From JAVBTR01 sp031556065 (GTDB lineage: Bacteria > Bacillota > Clostridia > Christensenellales > Aristaeellaceae), in contig JAVBTR010000068.1 in assembly GCA_031556065.1 (NCBI GenBank), forward strand, positions 1-35,773: a stretch of DNA of 35,773 bases, read 5' to 3'. The notes beneath the pieces were generated by a model. The model saw nothing but the letters and a program-made list of their open reading frames with translations. It did not search any database and was not told the DNA's origin. Of this stretch, positions 6,857 through 14,743 are shown one piece after another. Within the stretch, counting starts at the first letter, position 1; each line of letters begins with the position of its first letter. Made by a program: the position numbers and the translations under genes.

Positions 6857-8086
6857 TTGCAGCAAAAACTTTGGACACGGAATTTCACCATTACCACCGT
6901 GGGGTCCATAATCTCCATGATGGGCAATGCCGTGACCCGCTTCGCTTTAGGCCGCGTGGTATACGATAACACAGGTTCCAGTTTTCTTTACGCGGTGTTT
7001 TTATTAACCGGCACGGTTTTCAAGGCCTTTGTACCCATGATTGTCGGCCCTTATATGGACCGGGTTTCAAGGCGCAATACCATTATTAACACCGATGTAT
7101 TTTACACCATCATGTTTGTTATCCTGGCTATCATAACCGGCACAGGCTTTTTCTCTTTTCCGGTTTATCTTTTGATCGCCATCATCTTTGGCGTGGCGGA
7201 CAGCATCTATATGGTGGCCTACGACAGCTTTTACCCGGAGTTGATTACCCCGGGCAATTTTTCCAAAGCCTATTCCATTTCATCTCTTTTATATCCCCTG
7301 GCCAATACGGTCATGGTGCCTGTAGCCAACCAGGTGTATGACAGCTAGGGCATCGCGCCTCTTTTCTGGTTTTGCGCGGTGATGTTCTTTATTACCCAGT
7401 TTGTGGAACGGTTTATCCAAATACAAGAAAAGCACCTGCTTATGGCCTCCAAGAAAAAAGAAAAGCATTCTTATAAGCAGGATTTCAAAGCAGGGCTTGC
7501 CTACCTCAAGGGCGAACAAGGCCTTAAGGCCATTACCACGTTTTTCTTTATTACCATGCTGGTAGGCGCCATTCCCGAAACCATTCTTTTGCCCTATTTT
7601 TCAAGCCATGCCTATCTAACCCCCCAAATGTATTCCTACCTGCTTTCAGCCAATACCCTGGGACGCATTGTAGGCGGCGTGTTCCACTACTATGTGCGCT
7701 TCCCATCCAGCAAGAAGTTCATGATCGCTGTTTCGGTGTATTCCATTTTATCGGTTACCAATGGGCTTATGCTCTACACCCCATATCCCATCATGGTTAT
7801 CATCATGTTTGTGAACGGAATGCTGGCGGTTACATCCTTTAATATCCGGACCTCGGGCACCCAAAACCATGTGCCCGATGAAATCCGCGGCCGATTCAAC
7901 GGCATGTTTCAGATGGTTACCATGGCGGGCTCCCTTATCGGGCAATTCCTGGCCGGAGCCTTGGGGGATGTGCTGCCCATCCCGGTGATCATATTGGCAG
8001 CCCAATGCGTTAACCTGATCAGCGCCCTTGGCATCATGATCCCCAATGCCCGTTTTGTAAAGACTGTTTATAACAAGGATATTTAA
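6857..8086 (+). pseudogene. MFS transporter interrupted by an in-frame TAG
   Basis: Two segments of one major facilitator protein lie in the same frame, 6857-7348 and 7349-8086, split by a single TAG at 7346-7348. Without it the product would be 409 residues with about 12 membrane helices, in the size range of EntS/DHA3-type exporters. The MFS loop is seen in PYMDRVSRR (after helix 2), and a second-half counterpart in VPDEIRGRFNG. The TTG start at 6857 has AAAGGAGG 8 bases upstream. No ribosome site lies near possible restarts at GTG 7379 or ATG 7382. The residues after the stop (GIAPLF) continue a normal helix. So this is a recent nonsense mutation, a base-call error or readthrough. It precedes a metal ABC pair by 15 bases. 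Confidence 0.85.
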
Positions 8087-8101
8087 AGGAGGCCACAAAG
8101 C

Positions 8102-8845
8102 TTGACGCAACTTCGCCATCACTGCAGCCTGTGCCACATCGACGTTAACAATGTTTCCGTTGTGCGGGATGGGCAAACCCTGTTAAAGGATGTGGCCTTT
8201 CACCTGCACTGTGGGCAATTAACCTTCTTAATTGGCGAAAACGGGGCCGGGAAAACCACCCTGGTGCGGGCCTTAATGGGGCAGATGCCCTACACCGGAG
8301 AAATCCGCCATCTGGACCATGAGGGCCGTTCAATGGCCCGGATTCTAACCGGCTATGTGCCCCAGCAAATGGAGTTCGACCGGGAAATGCCTGTTACCGT
8401 ACAAGATTTTCTTGCCGCCAATATGACAAAGTGCCCCGTATGGCTGGGGGTAAGCAAGGCAGTGCGCAATAAATGCCTGGCCGCTTTGCAAAGCGTGCAG
8501 GCCGCGCCCTTGATCGATTCTCCTCTGGGCAAGCTATCTGGCGGAGAACTGCAAAGGGTTCTATTGGCCCTGGCCTTATCCCCGGAGCCAGACCTGCTTA
8601 TATTGGACGAGCCTGTTTCCGGCATCGACCAAAACGGCATTCGGATGTTTTTGGAAACCGTTTCTGAAATACGAAAAAAGCACCACATGGCGGTGCTGAT
8701 GATCAGCCACGATCTGGCGCTGGTGAAAAACTATGCGGATTATGTGGTTTTGCTGGACAAAAAAGTCCTTTCCCAAGGTAGCCCCGATGAGGTGTTTCAA
8801 TCGGACGCCTTTAAGCAGGTGTTCGGACGGGAGGTGCTCCTGTGA
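8102..8845 (+). CDS. Metal-type ABC transporter ATP-binding protein (ZnuC/MntB-like)
   Basis: Cytoplasmic ATPase that powers import through the permease encoded next to it. The 247-residue protein has Walker A GENGAGKT (45-52), Q-loop YVPQQ, signature LSGGE, Walker B LLILDEP and the switch His in MISHD. The start is TTG at 8102 with AAAGGAGG 9 bases upstream. The N-terminus contains HHCSLCH (6-12), a Cys/His cluster absent from E. coli ZnuC, which could bind metal. The stop overlaps the GTG start of the permease. Family similarity suggests zinc, manganese or iron. No substrate-binding lipoprotein gene is adjacent. Confidence 0.88.
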   Translation: MTQLRHHCSLCHIDVNNVSVVRDGQTLLKDVAFHLHCGQLTFLIGENGAGKTTLVRALMGQMPYTGEIRHLDHEGRSMARILTGYVPQQMEFDREMPVTVQDFLAANMTKCPVWLGVSKAVRNKCLAALQSVQAAPLIDSPLGKLSGGELQRVLLALALSPEPDLLILDEPVSGIDQNGIRMFLETVSEIRKKHHMAVLMISHDLALVKNYADYVVLLDKKVLSQGSPDEVFQSDAFKQVFGREVLL

Positions 8846-9708
8846 ACGTTGTTTACCAAGTGCTTAACACCCTTTTGCCTTTTGAATTTCTAAGCCTCAC
8901 CTTTATGAAAAATGCTTTTCTGGCCATCCTTCTTATTACCCCCATGCTGGCGCTGATGGGCACCATGGCAGTAAACCAGCGCATGGCTTTCTTTTCCGAT
9001 GCGCTAGGGCACAGCGCCTTAACCGGGGTAGGCTTGGGTATTTTACTTGGCCTGCACAGCGATTTGCTGGCCATGCTGATCTTTGGGGTGGTCTGGGCGG
9101 TGCTGATTAGCCGGATCAAGCAATCGGGCACCACCTCCGCCGATACGATTATCAGTGTGTTTTCATCTACGGGCATTGCCCTGGGCATCGTGATTCTTTC
9201 CCGCGGCGGCGGCTTTGCCAAGTATTCTAACCTGCTTATTGGCGATGTTTTGGCTGTTACAGCAAGCGACATCGGCTTACTGACCATTTCCCTGGTGGTG
9301 GTGGTCCTTGCCTGGGCGCTGTTGTATAACGCCCTTTTGATGACTGGCATCAACCCGTCCTTGGCGCAATCCCGTGGCATTAAAACCAAGTGGGTGGAAT
9401 ACGCCTTTTCCATTATGGTGGCCGTATGCGTGATGCTGGCCATCCGCTGGGTGGGCGTCATGCTGATCAACGCTTTGCTGATTCTTCCGGCAGCCGCTGC
9501 CCGCAACATGGCCAAGACCAGTAAGGGCCACGCCTTTTATGCCATTGCCATTGGTCTTGTGTCTGGCATATCGGGGCTGATCGCCGCTTATTATTTCAAT
9601 TTTTCCGCTGGGGCAGCCATTGTGCTGATCGCTGCGTTTATTTACCTGTTAAGCCTTTGGGCTCATGACCATAAGCGTCAGGCTAAAAGGCAGAATACAA
9701 AAGCGTGA
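8842..9708 (+). CDS. Metal-type ABC transporter permease (ABC-3/ZnuB family)
   Basis: Integral membrane partner of the preceding ATPase. The 288-residue protein has about eight hydrophobic helices and the family segments FFSDALGHSALTGVGLG near the N-terminus and RWVGVMLINALLILPAAAAR in the second half, both typical of ZnuB/MntC/TroC-type permeases. The GTG start overlaps the ATPase stop in GTGA, so the two are translationally coupled. Its 3' end overlaps by 26 bases the end of a convergent minus-strand gene. The metal cannot be named from sequence. Confidence 0.9.
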   Translation: MNVVYQVLNTLLPFEFLSLTFMKNAFLAILLITPMLALMGTMAVNQRMAFFSDALGHSALTGVGLGILLGLHSDLLAMLIFGVVWAVLISRIKQSGTTSADTIISVFSSTGIALGIVILSRGGGFAKYSNLLIGDVLAVTASDIGLLTISLVVVVLAWALLYNALLMTGINPSLAQSRGIKTKWVEYAFSIMVAVCVMLAIRWVGVMLINALLILPAAAARNMAKTSKGHAFYAIAIGLVSGISGLIAAYYFNFSAGAAIVLIAAFIYLLSLWAHDHKRQAKRQNTKA

Positions 9709-10861
9709 ACATGGCCCGGCCAATGTTGCAAACCCGCCTGTCGATAGATTTAGAGCAGCCGTTGGTAAGCAGCGCCATGCCGAAGCCCGTGTCCGGATCA
9801 TAGAAGATTTCCGTCACCATGGAAAGGGATTGGCCCTGATGGCCGTAGATTACTTTCCCCTCCACCAATGTGGTAAACCGCTCGCAAAAAAGAGCGTAGG
9901 GCGTCTGGGCAGCAATGCCGTTTTGCCCCACCTGATCCTCATGGATTTTAGCGACGGTTTCCTCGTTTAAAATACGCACGTCTTCATATTTCCCATTGCC
10001 ATTCATCATTGCCAGAAGCTTGCAAAGATCCCTTGGGGTAATCCACAAGCATCCGGCTGTAAGCCTGTAATGCAGATTGGCATTGGGGGTATCGTCATAT
10101 GCTTCTTTTAAAACCCTTGTGTAGGGCCTGGCAACCACCCCATTTTTTTCGTGCTGGTTTACAATATCGTCAGGCCGTAAAAGAAGGGTAGGCGAATAGG
10201 CTGCGTCGATACCTAAGGGCTCGAATACCGTTTTTTTCATAAAGCTGTTCACGCTTTGCCCTGTCACTTCCTCAATCATGGAGCCCGCCATCCCTGCGGC
10301 CAGATTAGAATATTCAAAAGCCGTTCCGGGGGCTTTTTTCATAAAGCTACTCTTTCTTTTTGCTTTGGAGAAAATGTCTGTCAGGGTGTTGTTCTGGTTC
10401 TTAAACCCGCCCGTATCGGTAATAGACGAGGTATGAGTCATAATCATCCGAAGGGTTACGCTTTGCGCCGGAAAATGGGGGTTTTCAATGGGAAAGCCCA
10501 GAATATCGCTAATATCCCCATCCAAGTACAATTGCCCGCCCTCCACCAGGCTCATCACCCCAATGCCGGTTACCCATTTGGTAATAGAGGCCAGACGGAA
10601 ATAGGTGTTTTCATCCACATAATCGTGGGTGTTTCTTTTCGCGTACCCATAATACCTTTCATATACCAATTGATCGCCCTTCATCACCACCACCGCGCCG
10701 CCCACGGTTTTATAACGTTCAAAGATTTTATCCACCTGGCTATCCCATTGGCTGCCGCCTACCGGAATCGTTTCCACACTGGACACCGCATATTCCCCAA
10801 AGGCCAAAGGACATATGGCTACTAAGCACGCCATTAAGCCCATAAAAAGCCGCTTTTTCAT
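9683..10861 (-). CDS. Exported serine hydrolase of the beta-lactamase/D,D-peptidase family (class C-like)
   Basis: An extracellular penicillin-binding-protein-like enzyme of 392 residues. A signal peptide covers about 1-22 (MKKRLFMGLMACLVAICPLA). The catalytic SxxK is SITK (Ser92, Lys95), the second motif is YSN in EYSNLAAGM, and the third motif is HQG (in VIYGHQGQS) in place of KTG, as in esterase- or D-aminopeptidase-like members. The protein could be a D,D-carboxypeptidase, an esterase or a peptidase; beta-lactam resistance should not be assumed. GGGGAG lies 10 bases before the ATG. It is transcribed alone, divergent from the GntR operon, and its end overlaps the metal permease. Confidence 0.85.
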   Translation of the reverse strand: MKKRLFMGLMACLVAICPLAFGEYAVSSVETIPVGGSQWDSQVDKIFERYKTVGGAVVVMKGDQLVYERYYGYAKRNTHDYVDENTYFRLASITKWVTGIGVMSLVEGGQLYLDGDISDILGFPIENPHFPAQSVTLRMIMTHTSSITDTGGFKNQNNTLTDIFSKAKRKSSFMKKAPGTAFEYSNLAAGMAGSMIEEVTGQSVNSFMKKTVFEPLGIDAAYSPTLLLRPDDIVNQHEKNGVVARPYTRVLKEAYDDTPNANLHYRLTAGCLWITPRDLCKLLAMMNGNGKYEDVRILNEETVAKIHEDQVGQNGIAAQTPYALFCERFTTLVEGKVIYGHQGQSLSMVTEIFYDPDTGFGMALLTNGCSKSIDRRVCNIGRAMFTLLYSAF

Positions 10862-10948
10862 TGGTTCGTCACTCCCCGCCTGTTGTTATAGGAGTAACGC
10901 CCTCCAAAAGGAAAAGGTAACGGCGCGAATCTTTTTTTACAATTGCTA

Positions 10949-10977
10949 TTGACAAATAGGTTGTTTGGTCTTATAGT
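10949..10977 (+). promoter_or_regulatory. Promoter of the GntR-ABC operon
   Basis: TTGACA (10949-10954) and TATAGT (10972-10977) are separated by 17 bases. The gntR ATG follows 41 bases later. Confidence 0.85.
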
Positions 10978-10979
10978 TA

Positions 10980-10993
10980 GTTACATGAGTAAC
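10980..10993 (+). promoter_or_regulatory. Candidate GntR operator over the transcription start
   Basis: The inverted repeat GTTAC-ATGA-GTAAC begins three bases after the -10 element, where the transcript should start. Wider arms GGTTG (10959-10963) and CAACC (10994-10998) flank it. This fits autorepression by the GntR protein encoded next. Confidence 0.6.
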
Positions 10994-11018
10994 CAACCTC
11001 TTTGAAAGGAGTGTCATC

Positions 11019-11387
11019 ATGCAGATTAATTTTCAAAGCGAAAGGGCTTTGTTTCTGCAAATCGCTGATGCGTTGGAAGATGCCATCTTCACAGGGGCTT
11101 TCCCGGAAGAAACGCAGATTCCCTCAACCACGGAAATATCGACCCAATACCGCATTAACCCGGCAACAGTTTTGAAAGGAATGAATTTACTGGTGGACGA
11201 GAAATTGATTTATAAAAAACGGGGCTTGGGCATGTTTGTAACAAATGGCGCTGTGCAGAAGATTCGCGAAAAGCGGCAAAGTCAGTTTTTCAACGACTAT
11301 ATCGAGCGGCTTTTGCAGGAGGCTCACAAGCTTAACCTATCAAAGGCCGATATTATTCAACTTATCGAAAGGGGCTATCACCAATGA
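11019..11387 (+). CDS. GntR-family regulator, YtrA subfamily
   Basis: A small DNA-binding repressor of 122 residues. The winged helix-turn-helix fills about residues 8-75 (FLQIADALEDAIFTGAFPEE, then TQIPSTTEISTQYRINPATV), followed by a short dimerisation helix pair (about 85-120) with no large ligand domain. That is the YtrA pattern. YtrA-type proteins commonly control an adjacent ABC exporter in response to cell-wall-active compounds in Firmicutes. The ribosome site AAAGGAG is 7 bases from ATG. The stop overlaps the ABC start (ATGA), so the three-gene unit is coupled. It probably binds the palindrome at its own promoter. Confidence 0.92.
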   Translation: MQINFQSERALFLQIADALEDAIFTGAFPEETQIPSTTEISTQYRINPATVLKGMNLLVDEKLIYKKRGLGMFVTNGAVQKIREKRQSQFFNDYIERLLQEAHKLNLSKADIIQLIERGYHQ

Positions 11388-12235
11388 GCATCGCCTTAAA
11401 CAACGTATCCAAATCCTTTGGCCAGGTAAACGCCGTCAGTAACCTTACGCTGACATTGGAAGAAGGTAAAATCTATGGCCTGCTGGGCCGCAATGGCGCA
11501 GGCAAAACCACCCTCCTGAATCTAATCACCAACCGCCTTTACCCCACGGCTGGCACCATTCAAATTAATGGCCTGGATGCTGCATCTGGGGATTCGGCCC
11601 AGGGCGAAGTATACTTCATGAGTGAGAAGAGCCTTTACAGCGACACTGCACGAATATGCGAAATCTTCAAATGGACCAACGCCTTTTATAACGGCCAGAT
11701 GGATTTGGATTATGCTGGCAATTTGGCCAAACAATTCGGGCTAGATACGAAAAAGAAGGTTCGCCAGCTTTCAACGGGCTATACCTCTATTTTTAAGATC
11801 ATCATTGCTCTGTCCCTGAAGGTGCCCTACATTCTGCTGGATGAACCGGTTCTGGGGCTGGATGCCAACCACCGGGAGCTGTTCTACAAGCTCCTTTTAG
11901 AAAACTACGCTGCCAATCCTCGTACCATTGTGGTTTCCACCCACTTGATTGAAGAGGTCTCCGGGCTGATCGAGCAGGCCATCATCATCAAAGACGGAAG
12001 GCTTATCCGCAACGAAACCGTTGAAAGCTTACTGTCCTCCGGCTACACCGTATCCGGCCCCAAGGCTTTGGTGGAAGCATTTATACAGGGCAAGACTGTG
12101 ATCGGCACCGAACAATTGGGCGGTTTAATGACAGCCTGCATCCAAGGCCAGGCAGAGGAAAAAAGCCTGCCAGACGGCTTGGTCCTCTCTCCTCTGGATT
12201 TGCAAAAGCTTTTTATCCGCCTGACCAATCAGTAA
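11384..12235 (+). CDS. ABC transporter ATP-binding protein (YtrB-like)
   Basis: Cytoplasmic ATPase of 283 residues that drives the following membrane protein. Walker A is GRNGAGKT (35-42). The signature is LSTGY instead of LSGGQ, a variant common in YtrB-like ATPases. Walker B is YILLDEPVLGLD, and the switch His lies in STHLIEEVSG. The C-terminal 70 residues form the usual accessory domain of multidrug/antibiotic-type exporters. It overlaps gntR by four bases and is followed 12 bases later by the permease. The cargo is unknown; an export or cell-envelope-stress role follows from YtrA-type context. Confidence 0.9.
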   Translation: MSIALNNVSKSFGQVNAVSNLTLTLEEGKIYGLLGRNGAGKTTLLNLITNRLYPTAGTIQINGLDAASGDSAQGEVYFMSEKSLYSDTARICEIFKWTNAFYNGQMDLDYAGNLAKQFGLDTKKKVRQLSTGYTSIFKIIIALSLKVPYILLDEPVLGLDANHRELFYKLLLENYAANPRTIVVSTHLIEEVSGLIEQAIIIKDGRLIRNETVESLLSSGYTVSGPKALVEAFIQGKTVIGTEQLGGLMTACIQGQAEEKSLPDGLVLSPLDLQKLFIRLTNQ

Positions 12236-12247
12236 AGGAGTACGCAT

Positions 12248-12967
12248 ATGAAACTCAAACAAGCCACCCTCTACCGCCTGAACGAATCCAAACTGCCCCT
12301 GATGATCTTTTACCTTGCCCTGGGCGGTTCACTTTTGCTTTCTTATACCATCACATTGTTCTTCACCGCAGAGGAAGTAACCATTTCGGGAATGGAAATG
12401 TCCTCGCTGGTGTTTATTTTCTGCATGGGGCTTAACGCCTTCAAGCCTTTCCTTAAAATGTTTCTGCAAAATGGCATTTCAAGACTTACACTGTATGTAA
12501 GCGCCATTGTCAGCCTTTTGATTTTAAGCCTTCTTTGCGCCCTGATCGATAACCTTCTCACCATTGTTCTCTCCGGCCAGATGAATTACCGCGGTCTCTT
12601 TGGTACGATCTACCAGCACCATTTTATCAAAGACCTTCTTTGGACCTGCACCTGCTATTTTATGTTTAGCGGACTAGGCTTCCTAATCACCAATCTGTAC
12701 TACCGCATGAACAAAATCCTTAAAGTGCTGGTTTCCGTTTCGATTCCATTGCTGCTATTCGTAGGATTGCCTATCTTTGTGGTGTTCAGCCCGAGTTTTA
12801 ACCTTTGGCGGATCATCTGGGATTTCTTCTTGGCCGCTATGGGGATCAACCTGGCCGCCAATACCTTTAACCCTATGATCGCAATTGGTTCCTTTACCCT
12901 GGGAGCTGTTATCCTGTTCGCCTTGTCTTATCCTCTGGTGCGGCGGGCCACTATTAAGGGCATATAA
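12248..12967 (+). CDS. ABC exporter membrane subunit of the GntR operon
   Basis: A 239-residue integral membrane protein with about six predicted helices (for example residues 18-38, 50-68, 78-100, 138-155, 163-185 and 212-232). It has no recognised motif beyond hydrophobicity. Its position, 12 bases after the ATPase and behind AAAGGAG, makes it the transport channel of this operon. The sequence is divergent, as usual for such subunits. It ends before a strong terminator. Confidence 0.75.
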   Translation: MKLKQATLYRLNESKLPLMIFYLALGGSLLLSYTITLFFTAEEVTISGMEMSSLVFIFCMGLNAFKPFLKMFLQNGISRLTLYVSAIVSLLILSLLCALIDNLLTIVLSGQMNYRGLFGTIYQHHFIKDLLWTCTCYFMFSGLGFLITNLYYRMNKILKVLVSVSIPLLLFVGLPIFVVFSPSFNLWRIIWDFFLAAMGINLAANTFNPMIAIGSFTLGAVILFALSYPLVRRATIKGI

Positions 12968-12989
12968 TGATAGAATGATGGGATACATG

Positions 12990-13042
12990 AGCAATACCCA
13001 GGTCAAGAATCGTTTCACTCTCTTGACCTGGGTATTGCTTTT
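12990..13042 (+). terminator. Strong terminator after the GntR-ABC operon
   Basis: A perfect 19-bp stem is formed by 12990-13008 (AGCAATACCCAGGTCAAGA) and 13021-13039, with a 12-base loop and a following TTTT. Confidence 0.92.
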
Positions 13043-13046
13043 CAAA

Positions 13047-13101
13047 TTCAGCAGGTTACGTTGGGGCCTAGCCCCAAACCCCGCTGAAGGGTTTCACCCT
13101 T
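13047..13101. repeat. Compact palindromic element
   Basis: Nested inverted repeats make one long imperfect hairpin: TTCAGC (13047-13052) with GCTGAA (13083-13088), GGT (13054-13056) with ACC (13078-13080), and TTGGGGC (13061-13067) with GCCCCAA (13071-13077). A second hairpin, AAGGGT-TTC-ACCCTT (13087-13101), overlaps its end. The element lies between the terminator and the stop codon of the convergent minus-strand operon. It resembles the island at 12-169 in style (short loops, perfect arms). No T-run follows, so it may be an intergenic repeat or an mRNA 3' structure. Confidence 0.65.
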
Positions 13102-13116
13102 TAGCATCCCCTCATT

Positions 13117-13530
13117 TTACACCGGTATGCTTTCGTATAACAGATTGAAAATGAACGCGGCAATGAGAAAAACCGTGCCCACTGCCACTAAAAATCCAAA
13201 GGGGGCTTTTTTGCTTGCCCGCATCATGCGATACTCATAAAAAGTGCCATAGGGTTTTTTCTTTTCTTCCTTGCGGAAAAGCTGGCCAAACAAGGTACGC
13301 ATGCCATAATTCAAAATATCGAAGGTGCCCATATTGGAAACAAGAAGCATCAGCCCAACGCCCAGAAACAACACCGATGTGGCAAAGCAGCCATCGCATA
13401 TCAAAAGATAAGCCTGCTTTGTATCCACCCCGGAAAAGCTTCCCCTGGCCGCGCAAAAGAGCAAAGTAAACAAAAGGCCGATCACCAACGCGATCAGGTG
13501 TTTTCGGAGCGACCCGCTGCCCTTAAGCAT
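13117..13530 (-). CDS. Small membrane protein, DUF3899-like
   Basis: A 137-residue protein with three likely membrane helices (about 13-30, 41-63 and 110-130) and a basic cytoplasmic loop (RKEEKKKPYGTFYEYR). The layout resembles DUF3899 proteins of Firmicutes, whose function is unknown. The ATG at 13530 overlaps the oppF stop by 8 bases, so it is the last gene of the opp operon and translationally coupled to it. A longer in-frame start at 13578 would lie deep inside oppF and is not preferred. It may assist assembly or regulation of the Opp complex, which is inference from position only. Confidence 0.7.
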   Translation of the reverse strand: MLKGSGSLRKHLIALVIGLLFTLLFCAARGSFSGVDTKQAYLLICDGCFATSVLFLGVGLMLLVSNMGTFDILNYGMRTLFGQLFRKEEKKKPYGTFYEYRMMRASKKAPFGFLVAVGTVFLIAAFIFNLLYESIPV

Positions 13531-14743
13531 TGAGCACCTTCTGATACCCTTCAAGCTCAGCCGTATTGCAGTACACAAAATGGCCCGGCTTTACTTCCCG
13601 AAGGGTTGGCCCTTCCAGGGTATAATCATGGGCGCGTGCAGGCACATAAGTGATCCGTTTACGCTGCTTTTCGTAATGGGGATCCGGCAGTGGAATAGCG
13701 GATAAAAGTGCCTTGGTGTAGGGATGCAGCGGGTTTTCAAACAGTTCATCCGAATCCGCCAGTTCCACGATTTTACCATAGTACATCACCGCAATGCGGT
13801 CGGAAAAATATTTAACAACAGACAAGTCGTGGGCAATGAACAGAATTGTCAGACCCATCTGGTGCCTTAGCTCGTTTAAAAGGTTAATCACCTGGGCTTG
13901 AATGGATACGTCCAAGGCGGAGATCGGTTCATCCGCAATGATCAGCTCGGGTTTTAGAATAATCGCCCGTGCCACACCAATACGCTGCCGCTGGCCGCCG
14001 GAAAATTCGTGAGGGTAACGGTCCGCGTGCTCGGGGACAAGGCCCACCATGTCTAAAACCTGGTGCACCTTATCATCGATAAATTTCTTATCCTTTACGC
14101 CCCTTATTTTCATGCCCTCCGCGATGATCTCCCGAACCGTCATACGGGGGTTAATCGAAGCGATAGGGTCCTGGAAAATCATCTGCATTTGGGACATCAT
14201 GGTGCCCTTTTTCAGCAGCTTCATTTCCTCGTTATAGGCCACAGAACCCTTTTCATACTGCTGGGCAATTTCCTTTTCCCGGCTTTCCCGATAAAACTGG
14301 TCCGCCTGCTTGGTTTCTTCCTGGGCCGATGCCACATCTTCCTTCAATTCTTTTACGAACTGATCATACTGGGCCCGGCGGGCAGTCATTCTGGCCTCCA
14401 GCTCTTCTTTTTTTCCGGGAACTGTCTGAATCAGCTTCTTAAGCCCATCTATCTCCGCCTGCATTTTTTCCTTTTCGGCACGCATGAGAATAGGCGCCCC
14501 GTTTTTAGAGGAAGAAATACGCCTGCCCTTAAAATAAACCTTGCCCGCAGTGGGATCGTACAGCTTGATAATTGAGCGGCCTGTGGTGGTTTTGCCGCAG
14601 CCAGATTCCCCTACCAAGCCGAAAACTTCGCCGCGCTTAATATCAAAGCTGATATCGTCAACGGCCTTTATGATGGTGCTTCCCATTTTGAAATACTGCC
14701 GCAGATTTTCAACGCGAAGCAATACTTCTTGATTATTGCTCAT
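13523..14743 (-). CDS. oppF: Oligopeptide ABC transporter ATP-binding protein OppF with an inserted helical segment
   Basis: One of two cytoplasmic ATPases of the peptide importer. The 406-residue protein (family usually about 320) has Walker A GESGCGKT (45-52), Q-loop FQDP (about 190-193), signature SGGQR, Walker B LIIADEP and HD switch FIAHD. About 100 extra residues (roughly 83-183), rich in Lys, Glu and Gln and probably coiled-coil, sit between Walker A and the Q-loop. The C-terminus keeps EGPTLREVKPGHFVYC but lacks the Cys-rich segment seen in many OppF proteins. GGAGG is 9 bases before ATG, and the start overlaps the oppD stop by 11 bases. Confidence 0.93.
   Translation of the reverse strand: MSNNQEVLLRVENLRQYFKMGSTIIKAVDDISFDIKRGEVFGLVGESGCGKTTTGRSIIKLYDPTAGKVYFKGRRISSSKNGAPILMRAEKEKMQAEIDGLKKLIQTVPGKKEELEARMTARRAQYDQFVKELKEDVASAQEETKQADQFYRESREKEIAQQYEKGSVAYNEEMKLLKKGTMMSQMQMIFQDPIASINPRMTVREIIAEGMKIRGVKDKKFIDDKVHQVLDMVGLVPEHADRYPHEFSGGQRQRIGVARAIILKPELIIADEPISALDVSIQAQVINLLNELRHQMGLTILFIAHDLSVVKYFSDRIAVMYYGKIVELADSDELFENPLHPYTKALLSAIPLPDPHYEKQRKRITYVPARAHDYTLEGPTLREVKPGHFVYCNTAELEGYQKVLNA

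Noticed and set aside
7346..7348. TAG recoding (pyrrolysine or suppressor tRNA) in the MFS gene
   Set aside because: TAG is used as an ordinary stop elsewhere in the window (for example iscR and the M42 gene), and no pyl genes or CUA tRNA are visible.
9683..10861. Calling the serine hydrolase a beta-lactamase resistance gene
   Set aside because: The third motif is HQG rather than KTG and the family is mostly peptidases or esterases, so resistance is not supported.
13530..13578. Upstream start for the DUF3899-like gene
   Set aside because: It would lie inside oppF without a ribosome site. The overlapping ATG at 13530 is a standard coupled start.
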